From: Oceanivirga miroungae
GTDB taxonomy: Bacteria > Fusobacteriota > Fusobacteriia > Fusobacteriales > Leptotrichiaceae
NCBI RefSeq assembly: GCF_902505095.1
Contig: NZ_CABWIB010000001.1
Coordinates: 186,001-250,000 of the forward strand
Length of the DNA: 64,000 nt
Reading direction: 5' to 3'
This document shows, piece after piece, positions 41,030 to 50,500 of this stretch (the stretch's first letter is position 1; each line of letters starts with the position of its first letter). Under the pieces are notes generated by a model that was given only the letters and a program-made list of their open reading frames with translations, was not told where the DNA came from and did not search any database. Both the position numbers and the translations under genes were made by a program.

Positions 41030-43276
41030 ATGAGAGAAGAAAATAAAAGATGGTTAAAAAGAAGTTTAAAAAACAAAGTTAGAATAACAGCTGGAGTTAT
41101 TATAGGATTTATGATTACAGGAGGACTTAGTTTTGCAGAAAAAATCACAGTAGAAGAATTAGAACATAAAGAAAATTCAATTGAATTTGCTAAAAGTCCA
41201 TATGATGCTACCGATAAACAAAAATGGAACCACAAATTATTTACAATAACTAATGGGAAACATCCTGGAAAAGTTTACTTAAACTACTCTAAACTTGTAT
41301 GCGACTCTAAAGCTGTATGCGAAAAAAAAGAATTTAAAAAATTTGATAGTTTAGATTTAAGTGAATTAAAAAGAATTGACGAAACAATTTTAGTTCAAGA
41401 AGGCTATTGCTATTCTATACCTATAAAAGATGAGTTAATATTAAAAGATTTAACAATAAATGGTGATTTAAACTTATCTGGTTTAAAAGAAATAAATTCT
41501 GTTGAAGACTTAAAAAAAAAGTATGCTGAATCAGATTATGTTGAAAAAAATACAATGAACTACGAGCAATATAAGAAAGATAAGGCTGAGAATTTTGGTA
41601 AGATAATGCGTTCTGAAAACGATATGAGCATAAATAATAACACTGTAAGTGGAAATATAGTTATAGGAGTAGAAGAATTAGATAGAAGGCTAGATTTATC
41701 AAACAATAAAGTAGGAGGGAAGATAAATTTAGACAAACTAACTAGTGCTGCTTCTATGAATAATAGTTTTGAAAATACTGAAGCAGGGAAGGTTGATTTA
41801 TCTAATTTAAAGACAATAAAGAACGCTAAAAAAACTTTTTTAAATTCAAAAATAAAAGAAATTGATATGTCTAAATTAGATATTTCTTTAGCAGATGGTT
41901 ATGTTGATTTAAGCATGATGTTAGATAATGCGGAATCAGATAAAGTTAGTTTTGGTAAAATAACAAATGAAAATGTTTATAAAGCTGAAGGCGAAGATAA
42001 TAATACGTTAGGAGATATTAGTAAAATCAAAGATTTTAACTTTATTTATAACGACGTAAATGGAGAATCAATATTAGATTTAATAGAATATAAAGAAAAA
42101 AAATATTTTGTTGTACCTTATGATAAATATGTTAATAATAGTTGGAAGAGTGAAAATAATGCTAATTTAAGAGAAAATAATTATGCTAAATTAAATCCAT
42201 ATGCATTTAATAACCGTTTGTATGATAGAATATATTACAAAAATCAATATGAAAGTGGTAAAGAAAAATTAATAGAAGATACTAGATACATAATATTAGA
42301 ATCTCCATTATACGAGGATAAAAGAAAAGTTACAGTTCAAGATTTAATTGATATGGGCAAATTAATAGGCATTAATTTAAATGAAGATCACACTGGACTT
42401 AAGCTAGACCCTAAAGCTGCAGCAGGTAAATTAAGTGAGGGTGCTGATATAAATAATCCTAAGGGTATATTGGTAACAGATACTAAAGTAAAAGAGGCGT
42501 TAGAGAATATAAGTTCTGGTGGCTCAAATTCAAAAAGTATAGAGAATAACAAAGCTGGAATAGCTAATGCAATGGCTGTAGCTAATATTCCACAAGTTTC
42601 AGCAGATAAATTATTAAGTATTGGAGTTGGTGCTGGTTACTATAATAAACAAGGAGCTATAGCGGTTGGTATATCTGGTCAAGATAGAGGGAAAAATGTA
42701 GTTTTCAAAGTTTCAAGTGGAGTTGACTTTAAGGGTAATTTTAGTGTTGGTGCTGGAATAAATTACTCATTTATGGAAAATAAAAAAGAAGTAAATAATA
42801 TTAATCCTGATTTGAGAAAAACTATTGAAAAACAAGATGAAAAAACTAAAAAAGCTATAGAAGAAGCTCTAGCTAAGCAAGAAAAAAGACATAGAAAAGA
42901 AATGCAACAACTAATATATCAGTTTAAAAATGGTGATATTAATAACTATAATCCAGGTTATGAAATATATAGCGTATTAGGATTTAGATTTGATAAATTT
43001 AATTTAACAAATGAATTAGTAATGCAATTAAATTCTATTTTATCTAAAGCAAATATAAGTAGTGATAGTAAAATAGAAGTTATAGGATTTACAGATTTAA
43101 ATGGTTCAGATAAATATAATTTAAAACTTGGTTTAAATAGAGCTATGAGTGTAAAAAAATACTTAATTAGTATGGGTGTACCTAGTGATATAATTGAAAT
43201 TAAATCTCGTGGTATAAATGAAATTAATGGATTAGAATCTGTTAAATTAAGAAGAGTAGATATAATTATAAAATAA
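41030..43276 (+). CDS. Trimeric autotransporter-like adhesin with OmpA domain
   Basis: 748 residues from ATG 41030 (GGAG 5 bases upstream). A long basic signal sequence (RWLKRSLKNKVRITAGVIIGFMITGG) cleaves near AEK. Residues 90-330 hold repeating LDLS-type units (LDLSELKRID, LTINGDLNLSGLKEI, LDLSNNKVGGKINLDKL), a right-handed repeat passenger. At about 510-590 comes a YadA-type anchor (NNKAGIANAMAVANIPQVSADKLLSIGVGAGYY...AVGISGQD...VSSGVDFKGNFSVGAGINYSF), then a coiled coil (590-640) and an OmpA-C domain (VLGFRFDKFNLT, IEVIGFTDLNGSDKYNLKLGLNRA, LRRVDIIIK). The protein would trimerise in the outer membrane and grip peptidoglycan. Confidence 0.85.
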   Translation: MREENKRWLKRSLKNKVRITAGVIIGFMITGGLSFAEKITVEELEHKENSIEFAKSPYDATDKQKWNHKLFTITNGKHPGKVYLNYSKLVCDSKAVCEKKEFKKFDSLDLSELKRIDETILVQEGYCYSIPIKDELILKDLTINGDLNLSGLKEINSVEDLKKKYAESDYVEKNTMNYEQYKKDKAENFGKIMRSENDMSINNNTVSGNIVIGVEELDRRLDLSNNKVGGKINLDKLTSAASMNNSFENTEAGKVDLSNLKTIKNAKKTFLNSKIKEIDMSKLDISLADGYVDLSMMLDNAESDKVSFGKITNENVYKAEGEDNNTLGDISKIKDFNFIYNDVNGESILDLIEYKEKKYFVVPYDKYVNNSWKSENNANLRENNYAKLNPYAFNNRLYDRIYYKNQYESGKEKLIEDTRYIILESPLYEDKRKVTVQDLIDMGKLIGINLNEDHTGLKLDPKAAAGKLSEGADINNPKGILVTDTKVKEALENISSGGSNSKSIENNKAGIANAMAVANIPQVSADKLLSIGVGAGYYNKQGAIAVGISGQDRGKNVVFKVSSGVDFKGNFSVGAGINYSFMENKKEVNNINPDLRKTIEKQDEKTKKAIEEALAKQEKRHRKEMQQLIYQFKNGDINNYNPGYEIYSVLGFRFDKFNLTNELVMQLNSILSKANISSDSKIEVIGFTDLNGSDKYNLKLGLNRAMSVKKYLISMGVPSDIIEIKSRGINEINGLESVKLRRVDIIIK

Positions 43277-43287
43277 AAAAAGATGAG

Positions 43288-43332
43288 AAAGTAAGTATAA
43301 GAAGTTAGTTTAACTTAAAAAACTTACTTTTT
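43288..43332 (+). terminator. Terminator of the glycosyltransferase/adhesin operon
   Basis: AAAGTAAGT (43288-43296) pairs with ACTTACTTT (43322-43330), with an inner AAGTTA/TAACTT pair, followed by T6. Confidence 0.7.
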
Positions 43333-43384
43333 TATTTCTTAAAAAGCATAAAAACTTGCACTTTTTGAGTGTGAAATTTGCAAG

Positions 43385-44917
43385 TTAAAGTTTGATGTGC
43401 AACACATAAAAAACATGACAAACATCAGTAAAATCAATAGGTTTAGAGATTTTGATAAAAAAATTTAAACCTATTTTTTTTTGATAATTCGCTAGAACTT
43501 AATAAATTCAAGTGTTCTAAACAATAAAAATTTGATATTATTAAAGTTGATATGCAACACCCTTTTTTAAAGTTGATATGCAACACTTTGGTATTCAAGA
43601 AAGGGTAAAAATGAAATTAAAAGATAGAATAGAAATAGAAATTAGATTAAGAGAAAATACTGGTATTAGAGAAATAGCAAGATTATTAAATGTTAATCCT
43701 TCAACAGTATCAAGGGAAATTAAAAAGAATAGAATGGTATGTAGAAATAAAAAAGTAATAGAATTAAATTATAGAGATAATGAGGAAATATTAGAAACAC
43801 ATCCATGTGAATTGCTAACTAAAAGCCCAAATGTCTGCAATGGATGTCCTAGATATATAAATAATCATTGCTACTATCACTATGTAATATACAATGCAGA
43901 ACAAGCAGATAATAATTATCTTAAGTTAAAATCAGAAAGTAATTCTAAAATTAAAAATGAAGTAGTACAAATAGAGTTAAAAAAAGATATACAAAAACTG
44001 TTAAATTTAGGACAACCTATCTCACACATACATATATCATTAAAAGAAATATATAAAGACGACATGGTATCTATTCAAACAATATATGACTGGATAAGTA
44101 AAGGTATTGTTAAATATACTAAAAAGAAAATAAAGACTAGAGCAACTAATTTAAGTAAAGATAAAATAGAATATAAGAAAAGATTAGAGTTTTTAAAGAA
44201 TAAGGAATTTCAAGATTTCGTAGAATATACTAAAGGCAAGAACTTAAATATAGTTGAAATGGATTTGGTATGTGGACCTTTAGGGAGTAATGGATACATA
44301 CTAACAATATTTATTCCTAGAATACAGTTTTTAATGGCATATAAATTAAAATATAAAACGCCTTACGAAGTACTAAGAGTACTAGATGATATTGAAAATA
44401 AGATAGGGTATTCTATGTTTAAAAAGCTATTTGGAGTAATATTAACAGATAGGGGATCTGAGTTTTTAAAATTTAATGAAATAGAAATTAGCAAGAAAAC
44501 TCTTAAAAATAGAACGAAAATATTTTACTGCGATGCAGGAACACCAACACAAAAACCATTTATAGAGAATATTCATAGATTATTAAGAAAAGTGTACCCA
44601 AAAGGTGTAAGTTTAGAGAATGTATCACAAGAAGATTTATACGAAGTAGTAAGTAATATAAATAGTTTAAAGAAAAAAGCATACAATAATAAAACCCCTA
44701 ATGATATGTTTATTGAAACTTATAGTAAAACTTTACTATCAAAACTATCATTAAGGGCATATAATTGTGATGAAGTTGTTTTATTACCATTAAATACAAC
44801 CTCTAAATAATTATAAACCAAATAATAAAAAATAACAATTAGAAAATCCCAAAGTGTTGCATATCAAACTTTAAAAGTATATAAAAAAAATACTAGGTGT
44901 TGCATATCAAACTTTAA
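43385..44917 (+). mobile_element. IS30-family insertion sequence
   Basis: The motif AAAGTTTGATRTGCAACAC occurs at the left edge (43387) and twice more in shorter form (43543, 43568); its complement occurs twice on the right (44854 and 44897-44917). The 17-bp GAGTGTGAAATTTGCAA lies just outside the left end (43367) and near the right end (44924). A stem-forming 43430-43490 segment lies inside. Confidence 0.7.
43611..44810 (+). CDS. IS30-family transposase
   Basis: 399 residues from ATG 43611 (GAAAGGG upstream). N-terminal helix-turn-helix: IEIEIRLRENTGIREIARLLNVNPSTVSREIKKN, with a Cys-rich loop CNGCPRYINNHC. The DDE core has LNIVEMDLVCGPLG (D), GVILTDRGSEFL (D) and PTQKPFIENIHRLLRK (E). The end shows KKKAYNNKTPNDMFIE. 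Complete. A decayed relative is at 10324. Confidence 0.92.
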   Translation: MKLKDRIEIEIRLRENTGIREIARLLNVNPSTVSREIKKNRMVCRNKKVIELNYRDNEEILETHPCELLTKSPNVCNGCPRYINNHCYYHYVIYNAEQADNNYLKLKSESNSKIKNEVVQIELKKDIQKLLNLGQPISHIHISLKEIYKDDMVSIQTIYDWISKGIVKYTKKKIKTRATNLSKDKIEYKKRLEFLKNKEFQDFVEYTKGKNLNIVEMDLVCGPLGSNGYILTIFIPRIQFLMAYKLKYKTPYEVLRVLDDIENKIGYSMFKKLFGVILTDRGSEFLKFNEIEISKKTLKNRTKIFYCDAGTPTQKPFIENIHRLLRKVYPKGVSLENVSQEDLYEVVSNINSLKKKAYNNKTPNDMFIETYSKTLLSKLSLRAYNCDEVVLLPLNTTSK

Positions 44918-44964
44918 AGTACAGAGTGTGAAATTTGCAATTTACTTTGAAAATGTTATATAAT
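44831..44964 (+). repeat. 134-bp direct repeat, left copy
   Basis: Identical by eye to 46941-47074. It contains the right end of the IS30 element and TTGCAA-N18-TATAAT. It directly abuts the left end of the IS1634-family element, so it reads as a long target-site duplication. Confidence 0.9.
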
Positions 44965-46940
44965 CTTGAGTTTAGCAGTTTAAATTAAAATAAATAAAGC
45001 CTAGCCCTTTAAAAATAAGGGGTCTAGGCATTTTTTCTTTTGTGTAAAAGTCTGGACAATATCAAAATATTTTAAATTTTTTTAATATTTCCTATTAAGC
45101 TTCTTAAATCATTTCCATCGTATAATGTGTTATTTATTTTTAAGTTTAATGCTAATTGTATTTCAGCTATGACATTAGTTATTTTACTTATTTGGTAATA
45201 ATTATTATTTCTTAGTTTATGTAGTTTAAAGTCTAATAAATTTTCTTGTATTTTTTCTATTGAGTATTTTCTTTTCAATAATAATTGTATTATTCTTAAA
45301 AATGACAATGCTAGAAAGCCAATTAAAAAATGTCCTTCTATTCTACAATCTTTTTTTAAATAAATATTATCAATATCTAAGTCTGTTTTTAAATGTCTGA
45401 ATGATTCTTCTATTAAATACTGTTGTCTGTAGTTTTCTATTATTTCATCATCTTTTGTATTTAATTTATTTGTGATTAATAATGAATAACCTGAAGTAGT
45501 TTCGTACTTATCTAGTTTTTTCTCATCTAATTTTGCTTTTGCTTCTTTAGTGTCAGTTTTAACAAGTCCTGATGCAATGTTTTTGAATAAGTCTTTAAGT
45601 TTTTTTGGCTCTTTTATATACTTTTCAGCATTTTCTAATTCTTCCATTCTAATATGTTTTGAACGTTCATCATATTTCTTTGAGTACATAAATATATATT
45701 TTTGAGTTATAGATACTTTTGTGTTTTCTCCTTTAGTGTTTTTAACTGTTAAAGTTATATCTAATGGAATACTGAAGTAGCATCCTTTTAGATTTTCATT
45801 TGCTTTCATTATTTTTTCAATTTCAGGTTTAACAATTTTTTCAAATGTAGAATAAACATCTTTATTTACACGAAGAAGACTTTCTTTAAAGATGTAATTA
45901 TTTTTGCTAAGTAATATCTTAACAATATTATCATTTGATACAAGTCCAGCATCAGCTACAATAGTAGTCTTTTTAATATTGAATTTTTTCTTTTGATCAT
46001 CTAAAAACTCAACTAAAGTAGAAACATCATTTCTATTTCCACTAAAAAGCTTGTAATTAATAGGTAGACCCTTAGAATCAGTTAAAAGAGCCATTTGTAT
46101 TGTAGGAAGACCATTCTTAACTTTACTATATCCTGGATTTATCAGTACAGTAGTATCATCTGTATATACAAAGTAATTAGTTAAATCATAATGAGTGCAT
46201 GATAAATCATAGGGTATTAGTTTTTTTATATTTTTGTTTAAGTTTACAATTAATTCATCTTTATTTTTATTTAATAATTCTAACCCTCTATAAATATCAT
46301 CTTTAGTTAAACTAAAAACGTCAGCAAGTTTATCTTGATGATTAAAATCAGATAATTTTGAAGAAGGATAAAGTATTCTACAAATTATTGATAGTTGAAG
46401 TAGTTTAGTAAGATTAATTTTACTTCTTTGACCTGCAGATATTTTTTTTGATAACTTATCAAATCCAAGTTGGTGATAAATACTTTGAATAATTAAACTA
46501 CCTATATTTTTTTCTAACTTTTCATCAACTAAAGATAATGAGGATAAATCAGTAAGATTTATTTCTTCGTCAATAAAATCTAAAGATAAGACATTTTTCT
46601 TTTTATTAGTGAGTTTTTGAGTTCTATCCTTTTCAAATTCTTCTTTGTAGTATGCTATAGGATCAGCGTGTATTTTTTTTAGTTCTTCAAGTGTACCTAA
46701 AAGTTCTCTAACTTTTTTATATTTATTTTTCCCAACTCTAACATTTTCAGTTTTATATAGATAAGTAGCATAAGGTAATTTCCTAATATCAAGATACATG
46801 TTCAACACCTCTTTTTTATTTACATTATATCATATTTATTAAATATTGTCTATACTCTTTTTGAAAAAACTTGACAAAAAAAAGCTAATATTTTCATAGC
46901 TTACATATCATTTTATGATTTTTAAACTGCTAAACTCCCG
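44965..46940 (-). mobile_element. IS1634-family insertion sequence
   Basis: 1,976 bp with terminal inverted repeats of about 20 bp sharing GAGTTTAGCAGTTTAAA (44968-44984; complement 46921-46937). It is flanked exactly by the 134-bp direct repeat. IS1634 is known for unusually long, variable target duplications. A hairpin AAGCCTAGCCCTT / AAGGGGTCTAGGC (44998-45030) lies just inside the left end, downstream of the transposase gene. Confidence 0.85.
45072..46799 (-). CDS. IS1634-family transposase (IS4 superfamily)
   Basis: 575 residues from ATG 46799 (GAGGTG 6 bases upstream). It starts with YLDIRKLPYATYLYKTENVRVGKNKYKKVRELL, a family hallmark. The DDE core includes DLTNYFVYTD, LLTDSKGLPINYKLFSGNRNDVSTLVEFL, TTIVADAGLVSNDNI, and the Y-rich end YRQQYLIEESFRHLKTDLDI with the catalytic Glu. 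Full length with no lesion, so likely active. Confidence 0.9.
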   Translation of the reverse strand: MYLDIRKLPYATYLYKTENVRVGKNKYKKVRELLGTLEELKKIHADPIAYYKEEFEKDRTQKLTNKKKNVLSLDFIDEEINLTDLSSLSLVDEKLEKNIGSLIIQSIYHQLGFDKLSKKISAGQRSKINLTKLLQLSIICRILYPSSKLSDFNHQDKLADVFSLTKDDIYRGLELLNKNKDELIVNLNKNIKKLIPYDLSCTHYDLTNYFVYTDDTTVLINPGYSKVKNGLPTIQMALLTDSKGLPINYKLFSGNRNDVSTLVEFLDDQKKKFNIKKTTIVADAGLVSNDNIVKILLSKNNYIFKESLLRVNKDVYSTFEKIVKPEIEKIMKANENLKGCYFSIPLDITLTVKNTKGENTKVSITQKYIFMYSKKYDERSKHIRMEELENAEKYIKEPKKLKDLFKNIASGLVKTDTKEAKAKLDEKKLDKYETTSGYSLLITNKLNTKDDEIIENYRQQYLIEESFRHLKTDLDIDNIYLKKDCRIEGHFLIGFLALSFLRIIQLLLKRKYSIEKIQENLLDFKLHKLRNNNYYQISKITNVIAEIQLALNLKINNTLYDGNDLRSLIGNIKKI

Positions 46941-47074
46941 AATAACAATTAGAAAATCCCAAAGTGTTGCATATCAAACTTTAAAAGTATATAAAAAAAA
47001 TACTAGGTGTTGCATATCAAACTTTAAAGTACAGAGTGTGAAATTTGCAATTTACTTTGAAAATGTTATATAAT
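46941..47074 (+). repeat. 134-bp direct repeat, right copy
   Basis: Second copy of 44831-44964, abutting the right end of the IS1634-family element. It carries an IS30-end relic and a promoter directed at the giant adhesin gene. Confidence 0.9.
47045..47074 (+). promoter_or_regulatory. Promoter in the duplicated segment, upstream of the giant adhesin
   Basis: TTGCAA (47045-47050), 18-base spacer, TATAAT (47069-47074). The same promoter exists in the left copy (44935-44964), where it now reads into the IS1634 element. Confidence 0.5.
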
Positions 47075-47564
47075 AAGATTAGGGTAAATATAATTAAAAA
47101 TAATTAGATGAATAGAGAGTGGAAAAATGAGAACTGTTAATAATAGAAATTTATATAAATCAAGGAATTATGATTATACTTAAATTTCAAATAATGTTAT
47201 CTAATAAAATTAAAAATATACTGAAAGGAATAAAGAACATAAAAAATATTACACATCGCATATTATATAATAGATATTAAGATGTTTAATTGTTAAGGTA
47301 AAAACCTAAATAATGACGTACCAATACATTGTGAGTAAATTTAATAAACTATTATAAAAGAACTATGCATATTAGATAAATATACGTAATTCTTTCAAAT
47401 ATTAGGTAATAAGGAATTTTAAAGAATAGAAAAGGCATATTATGATTAAAATTGTATTTTAAATATCATAATATTTTGTGTTTAATAAAAAAATAAAATA
47501 AAGAATAAATAAGTATTGGAACGCATGTTAGGCTACATTAGCTTAGCGAAAAAAGGAGAAATAA
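47075..47564 (+). other. 490-base leader before the giant adhesin gene
   Basis: No convincing gene. An 18-codon frame (MRTVNNRNLYKSRNYDYT, from 47127) follows a GAGAGTGG but is too short to support. The end contains TTAGGCTACATTAGCTTAGC and then AAGGAG before the adhesin ATG. Long leaders can hold post-transcriptional control sites, but none is identified. Confidence 0.4.
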
Positions 47565-50500
47565 ATGAAAAATTTTAAAGAAATAGAAAGACAACTAAAG
47601 ACGGTTTTAAAACATAGATTTAGTATTAAAAAAAGTACCGTTATACAGTTTTTAATGTTAGGTATGGTATTTGCAACTAGTAGTAGATCATTGGCAATAA
47701 CAGAAGGGACAGCAACAAATAATGCCATTGCAATAGGTAGTGGATCAGTAGCGACATCTGAATCACTAGCTGTGGGAGTTGGTGCAAAAACAGAAAATAC
47801 GCAATCAGTTGCTATAGGAAACTACGCAAAAGCTTCAGGAGATCAATCTGTAGCTATTGGTGGAGTTAGTTATTCTAATGGAAGTAGTTTAAATACGGAA
47901 GCAAGTGGAAATCAATCAATGGCTATTGGTGGGAATGTTAAAGCTTATGGTAATTCTTCTATAGCTATTGGTGGAGATGATACTGATAAGGTTAAAGATC
48001 AGGATATTGTATATAATGGTAAAAATATGACAGTAGATGCAGCATTAATAAAAGCTTCGGGAATAAGTCTAAATGCGCAAGGGCATTGGTACCCTACTAT
48101 AACTGAAGGAGGAGGTTCTATTGCAATTGGTGTAAAAGCAAGAGCACTAAAAGCATTAAGTTTAAGTTTAGGAACAGCTTCAACAGCAGATGGTGTACTT
48201 TCATTAGCATTAGGAGCAGGAGCATATGCATCTAGAGATAACTCTATTGCATTAGGACCAGGATCATCTACAAAAGAAGAGGCTAAATTTGTTGAATTAT
48301 CGGTTATAAAAACATTAACAGAAACAGGAGAAGATACAGGTAAAACTATAACATATAAAAACTTTGCTGGAGGGTCTGAAAATTTATCACCAGGAGATCA
48401 GGTTTCAATTGGGTCAAAAGGATTTGAAAGACAAATAAAGCATTTAGCACCAGGGGAAATATCTAAAACATCTACAGATGCAATTAACGGATCACAATTA
48501 GCTTCAATAGCTGGTAGTTTACAAGGTAGTATTGCTAAAAATGCAAAAGATATTAGTAATATAAAAGCAAAAGGAACACAATTACCAATAGTATACACAG
48601 ATAAAGATGGAAACAAGTTATATAAACAAGAAGATGGAACATTTAAGAAAAATGCAGATGGTAGTGGAGATACAGTAACTGAGGTTATAACTTCATTACA
48701 AGGAGGAGATGAGTCAACAACAAATCCAGTAGAATTAGCAAATGTAAAAAGTGGAATAGATTCTGAAAAGATTGGAAAAGGTAAAATAGAAAAAGATACT
48801 GCAATAGAAGTAGCAAGTAAATTAAATGATTTAGATGACACTAAAGCATTAAATACAGCGGCAACAGTAGGTGACTTACAAGCGTTATCAGTAGCAGGAT
48901 TAACATTTACAGATAATAAAGGGAATAAGATACATAAAAAACTAGGAGAAACACTACAAATTAAAGGTGGAAATGATGGTACATCAGTATCAGATAAAAA
49001 TACATATGTTGAAGCTAGTACAGATGGTAAATTAGTAGTAAAATTTGCAGAAACTCCTTTATTTAAAGAAATTAAATTAGGAGAAGATGGAGCAAAAACT
49101 ACATTAAAAACAGATGTTGATGGAGATTTATCAATAGAAAAACCTGTTGCAAGTGGAACAGCGACACCAGAAAAAGTATTAACAGATAAAAACTATGCAG
49201 AAAAAGTTCTATTATCATATAAAGTAAATGATGAAGCAGATACAGCTGCTAAGAAAGTAACATTACAAAAAGGATTAACATTTAAAGGTGATGCTAATAT
49301 TACAGTAGAATCAGAAGCTAATGGAGTAATAACACATAAATTAAATAAAGACTTAACAGGAATAGACTCAATAGGAAAAACTGATGGAGCAAAAATCGCA
49401 ATAGGAGCAGATACGGTAACATTATCAAAAGGATCTGATCCAGTTAAATTAACAGGAATAAAATCAGGAGAAATTTCTGACACTTCAAAAGATGCAATAA
49501 CAGGAAAACAATTAAAAGGATTAGCAGATAAATTAGGATTAACACCAGATTCTAACGGAGAATTTCCAGATTTAACTGACATGCCACAGTTAAAAGGTGC
49601 AGATGGTCAAGATGCAACAGCAAGTACAAGTATATTAGATGCAATAAAAGCAAATGCAACAGCACTAAATAGAGGATTTAAAATTAGAGCAACTGATAAT
49701 ACAGGAGCAGATGATAAAACACAATATTTAGGAAGTACAACAACATTTGTAGAAGCAGGATCAACAGGAATTACTAAGAATACTGTTAAATACAATGGTT
49801 CAAACCTAACAACTAAATATACATACGATGGTGGAAATGGAAAAGTAGAAATAGGATTTAAAGAAACTCCTTTATTTAAAGGATTAGAATTAGGAGAAGA
49901 TGGAGCAAAAACTACATTAAAAACAGATGTTGATGGAGATTTATCAATAGAAAAACCTGTTGCAAGTGGAACAGCGACACCAGAAAAAGTATTAACAGAT
50001 AAAAACTATGCAGAAAAAGTTCTATTATCATATAAAGTAAATGATGAAGCAGATACAGCTGCTAAGAAAGTAACATTACAAAAAGGATTAACATTTAAAG
50101 GTGATGCTAATATTACAGTAGAATCAGAAGCTAATGGAGTAATAACACATAAATTAAATAAAGACTTAACAGGAATAGACTCAATAGGAAAAACTGATGG
50201 AGCAAAAATCGCAATAGGAGCAGATACGGTAACATTATCAAAAGGATCTGATCCAGTTAAATTAACAGGAATAAAATCAGGAGAAATTTCTGACACTTCA
50301 AAAGATGCAATAACAGGAAAACAATTAAAAGGATTAGCAGATAAATTAGGATTAACACCAGATTCTAACGGAGAATTTCCAGATTTAACTGACATGCCAC
50401 AGTTAAAAGGTGCAGATGGTCAAGATGCAACAGCAAGTACAAGTATATTAGATGCAATAAAAGCAAATGCAACAGCACTAAATAGAGGATTTAAAATTAG

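Noticed and set aside
47127-47183. 18-codon leader peptide before the adhesin
   Set aside because: Too short and unsupported apart from a weak ribosome binding site.
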